From the NCBI GenBank assembly GCA_017562135.1, contig QEYB01000533.1, forward strand, positions 62,001 through 126,000: a stretch of 64,000 bases of DNA. The letters are read 5' to 3'. This DNA is from Dipylidium caninum (taxonomy: Eukaryota; Platyhelminthes; Cestoda; Cyclophyllidea; Dipylidiidae). The position numbers and the translations under genes are program-made. Each line of letters begins with the position of its first letter. Within the stretch, counting starts at the first letter, position 1. Positions 1 through 12,720 of the stretch are shown piece after piece. A model generated the notes under the pieces. The model saw nothing but the letters and a program-made list of their open reading frames with translations, was not told the DNA's origin and did not search any database.

Positions 1-3000
1 CGCCATCGTAAGCGAAGGTAGATGAAAAAAAGCGGCACAAGATGTTGATAGCAGTGCTTCTGTTCCCCTTCGAGTGCTCGCTTCGCTGTCATGGTGGATA
101 GTAGGTGAGGAAAAGCAAGGTGGTCATCATGAATGTGAACTTTTTATCCTTGCCCTTTCCAATTGCGGACCTTTTCTTCCCTTTTTAGCATACAACCTCA
201 AGTTCTCTTACAAATGCGACATTCTACGATACTTTTCTCGGTATGTCCCCAAAATATTTGACTACGATCCTGTTGCGGGGCCCGTTTCGCTCAGCCACCC
301 ACTGCCTAAGGAATTCAATTTACTGAATTTTGCCCTCCCACGTGTATTTTATTGGCCGAATTCATCGTATGAAATCTGCATATTTGAATGCCCTGATGCA
401 TAACAGATGGGAGGAGGCGGTGACCTTTCCTCCCTCCTTGGCTCTGCTCCACACTGCATGGGCAAAGCTCTCAGCGCCCAAACGCCACGCTGGCACGTAA
501 ACCCTCTCCGGCCCCGCCTCCCGCTCATCAACGCGTCAGTGCAAAATATTGCGTGTTTCTGGAGGTTGGAGAAAAAGAACGCCCTTAATTGTGGAAACGT
601 GTGCTTCGAATTTTTGGACATCTATTTCGCAGCATTTGTGAAAGTGGACTCCTTTTCTTCACTTTCGTGTTACCTTCTAAGCGAAACGGTGTTTGATCGT
701 GACACTGACTAATCTGACGGTTCGCACCTTGGAGGCATTAGAAATCGGCACACTTTTAAAGTTTCACGCCTGACTGCCCAAACGCCAAAATACACTTCAC
801 ACCTGTCTGCTTGTAATTTTGACACCGGGAGGACTTGCCACGTTGGCCTTCCCGAATCCGTCGCCATGACCGAAGTGGTAGCTCTCTGACCTCCGCAGAG
901 GTCGTTAGCAACTGATCTGCCCATTTTCCTCTTTTTACATCTTTGTCTCAGCTGAAATAAACGGTCTACCGTAACACGTCACGGCAAAACAATGGCACAG
1001 TGAATGCTTGAGGCAGCCTTTGCAAGGCACCTCTTATTTTGTACACAACGACGCTTTAACATTCTCACTTTCGTAGGCCCGATGGTCTCTGTGGGGTTTG
1101 AGTGAGAAAACCGTGAATTTAACGTCAAACCTCACTCTCACGTCTCGTTGGGAAGCAATTTTTCGGGGTCTTGGGCTTTCAAAGAGTTTCCAATTGACAA
1201 GAACTTATTAATCGCCCATCTGGCAACGCGCCCAAGTGCAATAAAGTTTCGGGGGATGAAAGAAGTTGACTTTCTGGGACACGGTGGCTTGTTTTCTGCA
1301 CTTCAGAAAATAGCTCAAACCGCTTAAATTACGCTTTGTTTGGAATGGACTGCAGTCAAATGGACATTCTGGTCAACGCGTGTATAGTTAGGAGAAATAA
1401 CGTTAGAGCGAAAACGACGGCTGAGCGGCAAAAAGACTCCGTGCAACATGCCCACAGGGCTAATCGCTTCTGTTCGCGGCCGTCCCAAGTCCATTTACAC
1501 AGGGCTGGCCTCCTCCTCAAGAAATTTTAACCAGTAGGCATTTCCCGCTCCAGAAGGCTGAAAAGAATAGCCGAGTGGCACACCCGATCCGATCAACAAG
1601 TTTCACGAGGAAACTTACTTACCTTTCGAAGAGCCGCCTCGAGAGTCCCGGGGACCCTAACTTCCACCCAGGCAAGTATCTCAGACTCATACAGTTGAGA
1701 GGGTAGACGCGGAGGGTGGGTAGGGTAGGGGAGGGTCGAACTTCAGCGCAATAACTTCGTTGGCCTCGTCCTCACTTCCGCCGTTCGTGTGGCCGCCAAT
1801 CCTCAATGCGCCTCTAAAGGGAAATTTGAGGGAAGACCTGCGATGCGCCATAACATGCCGCCTGTTCACATACGACGCATGTCACCAGGCGGGAGGCCAC
1901 GTGGATGATCCGTAGGATGTCCTAAGAAGAAAGAAGTGGACTCGTCTACGCCATACTCGGACCTTTTTATTATCATTAGCAAAATGTGGGAGAGTTATGA
2001 GGCATTACTTAATGCAGGTTAAGATCACGTCGGACGCCATCAGTCGCGAGCGGGGACTAACGCGTTAGAAGTAGAGGGGATATGTGCCTGAGGCGAGGAA
2101 TACGAAGAATGCCGAAATCATCGTGGAAACTGTCGGCAAGGGCCCCGCCCCAGCATAACGTTTTAGTTACGTAAATAATTTACGAACCGCGAAGTTCCTC
2201 TCCTAGCCTGAGAAGTTACTCCTTACATTTTCCATACCGCCATTGTCGTCTTCGCAGATAGTGTCACCTGATACCCAGTCTTGAAATGCAGGGCGGAGCA
2301 AAACCTGCCACGGGGACTGACACATTCCGCGTTAGGCTCTCCTTGTCCCTCTGCTACGCACGTCCGCATCGCTGGGGCGGACCTGAGCGCCATATGGCAC
2401 GTCGGGGACATTTAGAGCCGCCTCACCCCGTACTGCTCACGGTCGTCCTTATGCTCAGATGCGGAGCACAGTTGCCAAAAGAGAGAATAGTTTTAGGTGG
2501 ACACATTAAACGCCTCCATTTAATAGCGTACTTTAAGTGCTCTCCCACTCCGGCCCGAGAGTCTTGCCCGAGGTGGCAGTGCGCCAGGCGGAAGGAGAAA
2601 TTATACAAACGCACGCGATGGTTGACAGACCGCCTCACGAGAGTGCAGATGTCTAGTCTCGTTGAGCATAAGAGTGAATGTAACACAGGCAGACGTAAAT
2701 GAATTCGGCTCGCATGGATGGTGCCGAAGTCGAGATGAGAGACCGCTCAGATACACCTGGTCCGAATGTTGAAAGGCAAACCGACCGAGCGACAGCCGCG
2801 TGAAAAGTGAAACCCTGTCGGCCGGACATGTCGGCGACGTTGTGAGGGCATTTTGGTCGCCTTTGAAATTGTGTGGCGTTCGGGTCCCCAGACGATGGAA
2901 CACAAAAGAAACCTGAAAGACTCATTGCGTAACTCCTTGAATAAAATAAGTTGGAGCAGTGCCCGAAATTATCTGACGCTGTAGTTATGCTGCTTGGAGC

Positions 3001-6000
3001 CAACCCGACCAGACTTTCTTCCAAGCTTCCAACATAACTCCGCATGATGTGTGGAAACGAAAAATTGCTTTGACGGTACTAAAGAACTCGAAGGCGTAAT
3101 AATCGAGGCTACAGCCTTCACTCGCTTTGTTGGCTCATCACCGATGGATCCGCTTCCTCTTAAAGTCATCTCGCCCTTTGTCAACGGTTTTTGTCAACTC
3201 CCAGATGGAGAGCGACTGAGACCATCAGCTGTTGCACTTTATTTCCGCCGTCATCGGCACGCATCGCTGGTCTTGTCACTTACTCCAGAGGACGAGCAAC
3301 CTCCCGCCCCATGATTCAGCAACATGTTTAGAGGAGCGATTGGCGCTTGATTCGCATCCCATGCCGATAGTTCCAAGAGAGTACTGAAAGAACCCTCACT
3401 TCACTTTCCCATTTGCCCACGGACGGACTTCTCCCGCCCAACACTATCAGAGCCGCCACAAGTGCTGATACATGAACTACCTCATTCGTCGGCGTGTACT
3501 CTCTATACGAATTGGGGAGTGATTTGTTCTACAATTCGAGTCTACTTTGCACTGTATCTACACGTCCGCACCTGCGAGGTTTCATGAAACCGAGGCCCCT
3601 CAACCCCGCACTCACACCTAAAAACACGCGGAGTTATGCAAGCTCAGAAATCGCCACCCCCCCCCCTTCGCCCCAAATGGAGGTTTGGCGAAGCAGAACT
3701 CGGGAGAATAACTTGTAAGCAGCCAGACCCATATCTTTTAAATCGAGCTTGTCTTTAAGACTGCGGTGAAAACAGAGAATGGAGGATCTTTTAGGATGTA
3801 AAGTAACCGTCGAAGTGCTAATTAAACTGCCTATTTAATTTTGAATGAAGGCTTACTTGGTGAGGCGGAACGCGAGGCGGAACTCGTATAAGGAACCGCG
3901 ATGCTAATGAAATTTCCTCCATGGGAAAAGAGACAGGGGAGTGAAGAAAAAACCTTTCAATGACAAAGGGACTGTGCATGGAAGCGCGGTTGATTGTCAA
4001 AAGGTTAGATAATTCTAACACTTCCTAAGAATGATTTTGTTTGTAACTTTTTCTCTGTTCCATCCTGTACCGGCCATCCTGAGTTAAATCGCTGAAATTA
4101 TGCCTCGCGACTTCATGACGAGTGGATCCTGGGCAGAGTCGCTGCCCGAACCAGGATCGGATGGGCCCCGAGGTCATCCAGAAATATTCCTCGCGATAAC
4201 AATTAGGCTTTTGGCAAGGCAACTAAGTTAAACGAGACAGAGGGACCGTTTAGAGTGCCAGTGGCGGAGCAGCCCAATGAGGACCTAAACGAATGGCCAT
4301 TCCCCGGACTCATTGCTGGCACACGCTGCGACAGATGTCAGTACAAGCAAAGAAATTTGTGGTTAGGAAAGAGAATATCCACTTCCCAGACTAACGAACA
4401 GTCTGTTTTGCTACAGTACGCAGAAAGGTCACTTGAAAATTCCCGCGTGTAGTGCCTCACTTGAATTTCACGAGAGCAGCGGTTTGTAAATCCGTTGCTT
4501 CTTCCCTAGAGATAATGGGGCACTTCTGTTCAGAATGAAGTGCTTGAATGTGGGTGGCTCCAAAGTTGAGGATTATTTAAAAGGAGGCCTTTTATTCAGT
4601 CGCGTGATTGGGGATAAAAATTGTTTATACCAGAAGTACGTCTCTGAGGACTGATGCGGCCTAATTAGATTTTGCCCTGCAGAAAAGAAGTGTTGAGAAT
4701 AAGGAAAGAAGCCAGAGAGCAGCCATCCAGCCCGGTAATGCTAAGTCTCAGGCAAATCCTTTTGTTCGTCGCAGTAGCCGTCTAGCGAGGAGGGCTAATT
4801 ACCCTTCATCGGGCAGCGAGTCTTTCGCACCGTCTCCTGCTGGTGCTTCTGGCCATTAGTGACTTGTCAGTCGGGTGGCAAAAGGTGGAGTTGGCGAGGG
4901 GAAGTACTTTTAAAAAAAAAAAAAATGGTCGCTTTAAATTGGCGCCTTCAAAATTTGAACCCTGCCTCAGGAAAAGTCTTTGAATCTAAACACCCACTTT
5001 CCAATTTAACCTGGATGCATCCCGAGGCGCATTTTATGCTATATATCCTCGGCCCTAACCGAATGAAATGAAGAGAGTGGTAGAAGCTGTTCGCCCTCAC
5101 ACTCTCCCCCTTAACACAGAGGTTTTCGACGCGAATGACTCGTATCATTCACCTTCATTCTGGCCACCACAACTAAGTGCGGTTAGAATGTGCACTTCTG
5201 ACGGCGTTCCTCCCAGACGTAATACCCCGACCCGAATCAATCCATAAGGCATCCTCCATACATATTATTCATCATTTCAAAGGGAATTAACAAAGCGAGG
5301 CGATCTCCAAACAACTTTGGGCTCGTAGCAACGCCTCGCGCCAAGGATTAGTTGGATCACTGATTACTATTGAATGCGGGATTTCATCGCCACACACTTC
5401 CCACCCTTGAGGGGGCACTGATTTTGCACTATTCCGCAATGGCCGGCAATGCGCAGGGCGTAGGAGATGGGGAAAGCGAGATGAGAGAACTCTGAGTTAA
5501 TAATATGACCGATATAAAAGTAACTTAGTTTGCATAAACTGCAAGTGCCAATTGACTCGTGACGAAGAGGAACGCTGGGTGCATACGTAATTAGCTGAGG
5601 TTCATGCTAAGAGGCAACACGTACTTCGCTGTGCCACGGGCAGGCCGGTGAGAGGTGAAAGTGCGCGTCTTCGTTAAAAATAGACTCCACTCCACCCTAC
5701 CAGCGCTGGCGACGAACAACTCGGCTGCCCGTGTTTCCGTCAGCGTCTCACAAGCTCTTGCAATTAGAAGTATCTCCTGGTGTTGAAAAGAACCCCCAAC
5801 TATCTTTAATAACTAGTTTTTGAAAAGCAATTATACGCCAAGCAAAACACAATATAAAACACAGGACAGAATGTCAACTGAAACAAATCACGATCCGTCA
5901 GGATCAGGGGTGACGGGAATAGTCGAAGATCTTCTTTTCAGTCCTCGACGAGGATGTTCCCGTCTCCGTCCCGGCCGCAAGCACGTTCATCCACCTTCCC

Positions 6001-9000
6001 CGTGGACCTCGAGGAAGGGATGCTGAGGCAAAGACCTCAGCTACGCTTTGGTTGCCGGGACATTACCCCCCGTGTGGGCGCCGACCAAAGATAGTCCCCC
6101 GGGGGGTGACTTCTGGATTTAGTTTAGGGGAGGGGGGCGTGACAAGCCCTCAGACCCCGGCAGTCGCCACTAGGAGGCGCCTCGATCTGCAACTATGACT
6201 TTAGAGTAATTTGTGAGAGAGACATGGTTACTCCTCACCTGCCTAGAAGCGTTGGAATCCTCAGCCGCGCCATTTCCTCCTCTCCCACGACCAGCCATAG
6301 GACCTGGAGTGGGCAACAGGAATAGGAATTCCTTAGTGCTTACCAAGTCAGGTTCGAAAATCGTACGTTAACAAAACAGCTGCACAAGAACCGCAAAAAT
6401 GGGGAATAATTCCTTCTAGAGATTTTATAAGAGATTAAACGTCGAGAAATTTCTCCTCATTCTTCTCCCCACATCCCAGCATGTCTGCCGGACCATTTGT
6501 AGATCCGTGGGGATAGGGGCGAGGGGAAACATTCATCCAGCCGAGAAATCCACGAAATAGTCGCACCAGCAACGTGTTTAATTTACCACTCTCTATTTCA
6601 CAATACCCAGCGATTACACCACTTTTTCGGGTTTTGATATTATCACATTTGACGGGTTTTACCGTCTTTAGGTAGGATTTGCGTTGTTATTCTCCGCTTT
6701 TGTTGTCGCCCGGTAATAAGCTTGTAGGTTTAGCTCCGGTGATACCAGCTCCCCCCCTCCACCCCCTCCCCAGCAGCCACGGTGAATTAGCGAGAATATG
6801 AACTGCAGCAGAAGCAGAAGACGCGATTTGTGGCTTACCGCAATGCTGCTCCCCCTGGCGCCTAACAAACAAGCAAATGTGTTCTCCGGCGAACTGTTTA
6901 GCGCAAAGGAGTCGCCGGCTGTGGATCGCAACTGACCGCTACTGGGTTTTATCAGGTTACTGCTACTTCAGGCACTACTCGCTGAGATGAGCGAAAATAA
7001 CGACCTGGTGGTGTGAAGATATCGGGGCAGGGCAACTGGTATCGCCGACAAAAAGGCTCGTCTCAGTCTCCACATTCGACCCAGTTTCGCCCCGCGGCCG
7101 TCCACAGCGCTTCCTACAGGTCGGATTCAAGTTCACGTAGGCGAAGGGACTTCGTGAAATCAGTTTGAACCGCGCCAGTCATGGCCAGGAGCGGAGAGCT
7201 TCACCTAAAGGCCAATTTCATTCAACGTAAACACGACCACAAAGGCGTCGAACACGCTCTCCTCCCTTCACATTCCATGATTTATGCTTCTTTTAAGGGT
7301 TGCATTTGAAAGCTACCCAGAAGAAGGCCAAAGCGTTGTTGTCGTGCATATTCATGCAATGTAGAGAGGCTATTAATAACACCGTCAAGAGCAGACATGG
7401 TATTCTTTCTCACTGTCGCATGCTACTCAAAGGCGGTCTCATTTGAACATACCCGTGGGTCGGTGCAACGCCCAATGTCTGCAGTTAACCCCACTCCGAC
7501 TTCAGAACTGCCTCACAAGGGTAAAAAGACATAAAGTAGCTCTGCCGATGGCCACATCAAGGAGTGCGGTGCACACATTTGCGGGAAAAGTGAGTTAGTC
7601 TACGTCTTCACAATTCCCTTCGCTCCTTAACCAGGACCATTTAAGCGGCGATAGGATACTTCACCCACGAGTTTCTCCTCGTATAGCCAAGGTGAAGGAC
7701 TATCTCGTTAGAATTAGGGTTTCTCCTAGACCGTTGATGGTTATAAAATGCGAGCCTTCATTGGCTCCGTTGCCGCGAATCGCATTTTTTGATGACAAGT
7801 GACAGTCGATCCCCTCCTTCTCCTCCCTGCAACAGAAGCACTCAAAGAGTGAGAGAGCCAAGCCCTCGTCGTCGATGCCGTAACGACTGAATAAACGCAT
7901 TTCGCGTGAAACCGCTGCACCCACATCTGGCGCTTGGACTCCGCCTTATCACTAGAATAAATGGGTCGCTATGTGTTTACCGCTCTTTTATGCCGGCTTG
8001 AGCACTGAACGTCTCCACCGGTGTCCCGAGCCCCTGTCTCTGTGACACGCCTCACCTGACTCCCGTCCCTCGCCTGCTGGCCCGTCCGCCGCCCAGACGA
8101 CAATACCGATGCCTCGAGTCACAATAATTCTGCAACTTGCCCAACTTCCCCGTGCAGTTTTGATGGCTGCGGGTGGCTACTCAGTTAACTTTCATCCTCA
8201 AAGCAGAGAGATAAAAGTGTTGGTCAGCTAATGACCTAACGCAGAAACTGCTTTCAGCTCGTACTTTCACGTCTTTCACCTATTATAATATGTCTTTCGG
8301 TAAGGGGACGAAAACGCCCACTTTTAGTAGGGGTCAGGCTTTGGTTTTTCCTGCAGGATGTTGTGCTGCGCGGCAGCACCGAAAACGATACACATCGCCT
8401 GTGGCGCACCTTAAACAACACATCCCCTTCCATCCCGCGAAAGGCACGCATTTTAGCTTTAGTGCCAGTTCTCATCTGAAAACCTTTTGAAAACCGCTGC
8501 GAATGGCTCCCTACAGCGAAGGGAAATCTCTTTAAGTGGACATGAGCGAAGGCGGCCAACCGCGTAGGAGGCCTCACTGAGAATCACTTTCGCGATATCT
8601 TGTGAGCGTGATTCCGCATGAACCGACAAGAAGACGTGGTTTACTTTAATTTCTTCAAATTCCCCAATACACACTGCCTCGGAATTGTCGACTCATCCAC
8701 CACTGCCACAACGTCTCTTATGGCTTCCTAAAGACTTTCCAGCAGGGCTATCGTCTAATGGTCAGGGGGGGGGGATTTTGCCTCGCCCAAAGTGCAGTCT
8801 GTCTCTGCCGGCGAGGGCAAGAGGGCAGAAGCAGCGCTTCGTGCGCGACGGGAGCGCACGAGTTCGTAGAGGCCTTTAATGACCCTCCAAATGTCCACCC
8901 GCCTGCACACCAGTCAGCATACCGCCGACCGCAGCCTTCTCCCAACTACCTTCCACCTCCTTCCCCGCCCGCTTAATGACGCAGGGCAATTTCGTCGCCG

Positions 9001-12000
9001 AGGACGGGGCTGCATAAAGAGGGACCCGATGGGTTTTTTTGCCTGCGTACACACCAGACGCTGGTGTGTAGACTTACATATGGATGCGCGTGGAGAAATA
9101 TGCGTCCGTGTATTTGTGTCGCGACCTAACGGTAAATACGTGGTAAGCAATAAAGCCGTGCGGGTGACTTCCGACGGGACTCAGTCCAAGTTGACTGGCA
9201 CACTCGCCACCAGTGCCCATGAAGAAAGCAGCTGAGGCTTTTGGGATGCTTTGACGCGCCTATCAGAGCACTGTTTATTGTGAGAGCGAAGCTCATCATC
9301 CTTTTCGCCCTCGGACTTCGCATCGCCTTCATAATCACCTCTCTTGGCATCGAAAGGTTGCGTGAACCAGAGGCTGAAATGAAATCTCAAGGCGGACTGC
9401 GTGTTCTCTCACGTTCGCTACTTTTAATCTCTAGTTAGTGACCCAGAGGCTCGAAGATTTTCTACTGCTCATCTGAGCTGTCAAAGTCTCATCGTTAACG
9501 CCAGAATATCCTAAATTTGATGTTAGAGAAGGTGAGAAATTTGCGATCTTGGAGGCCAAGTTTATTGGCAGACGAGGGGTTGGTTACATTTTTTCACCAT
9601 CATTTCCGTTCATATCCCAAATTATAGCAATCCACTTTCGACAGGACCGCCCCCAAGAAAGACTTTTTACGTTTCGGTCCAGTAAGACCACAACTGGCGC
9701 CGCTATCGCTCCGCCGAAGGGTACTTCGCCTCGACAGTCAGAAGGCTTCGCAAAGTGGAAACCTCGCTCAGCCGGGGTTTAGGCACAATTCACCTTAACC
9801 ATCGTGGCCTAAAGCCACTCCATTTTATTCTTAATGACTCAAGAGGTAAAACTTACCCACGAGGTATGTTTTGCAGTCACAACCTTGAAGGAGTTAAATT
9901 CTGCGCGGTCTTTTTGGTACTCTGAGACAGTCGCTTGTCTCCCAACCGAAATGCCGAGACATTCAGATACACCGACCCTAGTGGTCGGGACAGCAGATTC
10001 CGAAGCCGATTGGGGTAATCGCCGCGTTTTATTGTGGTGAGAGGTGAGTGAGTTCTACCACTTCGCGTCCGCTCCCCTCGACACGGTCAACTTTGTGCTC
10101 ACAGCGTCGACGAAATTTGTGGGAAGTTATAAATGCTTCATGCCCACAGCCTACTCGCGTTATGGGGGGAAGAAAGGTGGAAAAGGGCCCGAGTACCGCA
10201 TGCCGTCAGCAACAAAATTACATCCCTTCACAATTTCGGGTCATTTGGAAGGTTTTCGGATTTTTTTCACCCAGTAAAGCTCTCCCAACGTCTGGATAAT
10301 CATAGGGATATCTTCGTTCTCCTCGGGCGGTCTGCTTAATAGAGGTTTTATGAGGAATCGACCCTACTCTAAGTCGCCCAACCCATTGGGCTCTGATGCA
10401 CTTGCTCTTTAGCTGCTCAGGCTTCATGAAAGTCTAGAAAAGCCACCTGGACGCGTACGTTTATTCATAATGGAGAAGAACTCAAAAATCGGTTCCAACG
10501 ACCAAGTCCAACGCTGAGACGATCTCTTCTTGTGCATATGGCGACATTTTTCGGTGTTTACCTCGGCCAGCCTCTGGAAAATGAGCATGCCACAACCGTG
10601 GACAGAGGAGACTTGGACTGTGCTCGTCATGGAATGATATCATATCGAGGATTTTCATTGTAAGCAGTAAAAGGGGTAAAAAGAGTTAGGGTTGAAAAAC
10701 AGGACGACTGAAGGCCAATGCTGTGGCGCAAGTTGGCTGACACAAGGGATAGCTCAGTAGCCAAACATCCGGTCGCCCTCCAGAACTCCCCCCGTAAAGA
10801 GTCACCTCTGACACCAACTACCTCAGCAAGGTTGTGACATTCAGCAGTTCTGACGACATTCATCCTACTCTGTTCTCTTCGAAGTTGACACTCTTCCCCA
10901 GATTTGTTGGATACTCTGGTCGGGGGTCGTGGGTATGGCGACGACAATAAGGAGCAGCGAGAACGCGGCTGAAGAGGCGAGGGAGGTGGGGGAAAGAGAG
11001 TTTATAGACTGCCTTTGTCGTGGTTATGGCGCACACTGGATGCGTCGACGCTTGGTAAAAGGGTCTCAGAGCCGCTAGCAAAACTTGCCAGTCCCGAGGG
11101 AGAACGCGGTGCCTTGCGGGTTTAACGACTTGGGAATCAACTTGCTGCTTTGCCATCCATGTCGCCATCAGCTAGAAGTTTCTTACAAAAGCGATGAAAA
11201 TGGAAGGAATGGGATACTCGCGTTTTCTGGAACAAAAAGGAGCCTGTCAATCATAATGCGAGGGAAAAGGGGAAAGGGGTGCTGAATAACTATCCACTGC
11301 CCTCTCTGTAAATTCCAAAACCAGCGACAATTATTATGGACATAAGTAAAAAATTTCGTTTTTTTTCCAAGAAGCCAAAATTAATTAAAAAGTCTTTATA
11401 CGCATTAGAATAGTTTTGAATACCTGCGCCTTGTAGCGGACCTACGACCCTCGCCTTGATACCGTAAGGCGTTAGGAAAGGGGCCAAATGCACAATCTAT
11501 TCAACTTGTGGCGGGTGCCCCCGTCGCTTCGCCTTATCAAAAACCTCGTCGGTGTTCAAACGGAGTTGCTATCAGCTTGAAGACGTGACCCCGAGGTCAT
11601 TTCGCAGATGGGCGCAAGTGTGGGAACTCATAACGAGCGTCTTCTGTCCACGAAAATCTCAAGACATTCTTCTCCGCCACTAGTTTGTCCAGCTCAGTAG
11701 TCTGCCCACCAAAAAAGGCTATGCCGAGCGGGTTGCAAGTCGTTGGCCCAACTCTCCCATCGCCGTACCCCATTAGCTGTCGCTATGGAAGCAGGCACAC
11801 GCCAATTTTAAGTTTTCCTTACAATCACACTGCTGCAAATGGTTTCTAATATTAGGTTGACAACTATGAAACAGTCATTGAATAAAGGTGGGGAACAGAA
11901 AAAAAAATTTTTTGACATCATTTATTATATTCAATTGAAATGACTCACATTGGTGTCGGCGGATTTCCACCAACGGTTGGGCAAGTCATAAACTCCTCTC

Positions 12001-12260
12001 TGACAATCAGCTTCATCTTTAGACGTAATAAACGACCCAAGTCTTTCGTGCTATCAATTCGCTTATTATACTATTTTCTCGCATAAAAATAAATCGTAAT
12101 TACGAAGAAGGAGATAATCGGTCGCGCGTTAGAACGTGGGACGAGCAGGGAGGAGGTGGTGAAATGTCGCCTTGTGGAGAGGTTATTCAACCTGTCAACA
12201 GTCATGGGTGCCTGCTGTGGTCGCTCGGCCTCGTCATCCCGCCGTGACATTGCGCTGCTC
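1..12260. other. No supportable gene; intergenic or long intron
   Basis: Both strands carry many open frames of 60-140 codons here, but at this base composition frames of that length are expected by chance. None shows a domain motif that I recognise, and none sits between convincing splice sites in compatible phase. The stretch includes a G run near 8,764 and a perfect hairpin at 9,048-9,070. I see no RNA gene and no transposon protein. Regulatory elements could be present but cannot be read from sequence alone. Confidence 0.6.
9048..9070. repeat. Perfect 10-bp inverted repeat with 3-nt loop
   Basis: TACACACCAG at 9,048-9,057 is followed by the loop ACG and then its exact reverse complement CTGGTGTGTA at 9,061-9,070. 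Pairing stops at the next base on each side. It lies in otherwise unassigned sequence. Confidence 0.85.
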
Positions 12261-12269
12261 CCAGTGAGC

Positions 12270-12270
<1 letters not shown>

Positions 12271-12305
<35 letters not shown>
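12271..12305. repeat. CTG/CAG trinucleotide microsatellite
   Basis: There are about eleven and a half uninterrupted CTG units. Read as GCT on the plus strand or GCA on the minus strand, it produces a polyalanine run in open frames on both strands (roughly 12,156-12,392 plus and 12,071-12,352 minus). Neither frame has other support, so I annotate only the repeat. Confidence 0.95.
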
Positions 12306-12309
<4 letters not shown>

Positions 12310-12398
12310 TTCCCCTCCCCACATTTCCTCTCATGCACGACGCCGAGTTCACGGCAATGAGACCCCGCCGCTCCTATTGCTCCGCCTGGTAGTTTCAT

Positions 12399-12460
12399 AG
12401 GAAGGAAGGAAGGAAGGAAGGAGGAGGGAAGGAGAGAAAGAGGGAAGGAGGAAAGGAGTG
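12399..12460. repeat. GGAA tetranucleotide repeat grading into GA-rich tract
   Basis: About six GGAA units (12,399-12,423) run into an imperfect purine tract on the plus strand. Confidence 0.9.
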
Positions 12461-12674
12461 ATGGCTGATCACTGCTTGGGCAAGTTATCGCACCATATGG
12501 TCGCCATAATTTTCATTTGACCAGATTTCGGCTCAGGGGTGTGTCCTTCAGTGTGTGCATTCTTCTCTCCCCACTTGCTTCTTCATTCTCCATTATCACA
12601 CGGATTCCACTTCTCATCGCAAGTGACGATCTGCCATAAAACGGTGGCACTCGAAGCTGCGCACCTGCTCTTGC

Positions 12675-12720
12675 GGTTGGTCGGTCGGTCGGTCGTCGGT
12701 CGGTGGGTCGGTCCGGTCGC
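12675..12720. repeat. Imperfect GGTC/GGTCGGTC tetranucleotide repeat
   Basis: Repeated GGTC units with small interruptions. With the CTG and GGAA tracts it forms a cluster of three unrelated microsatellites within about 450 bases. Confidence 0.9.

Noticed and set aside
12071..12392. Polyalanine proteins on both strands.
   Set aside because: Both are by-products of the CTG repeat; the flanks have no recognisable content or splice signals.
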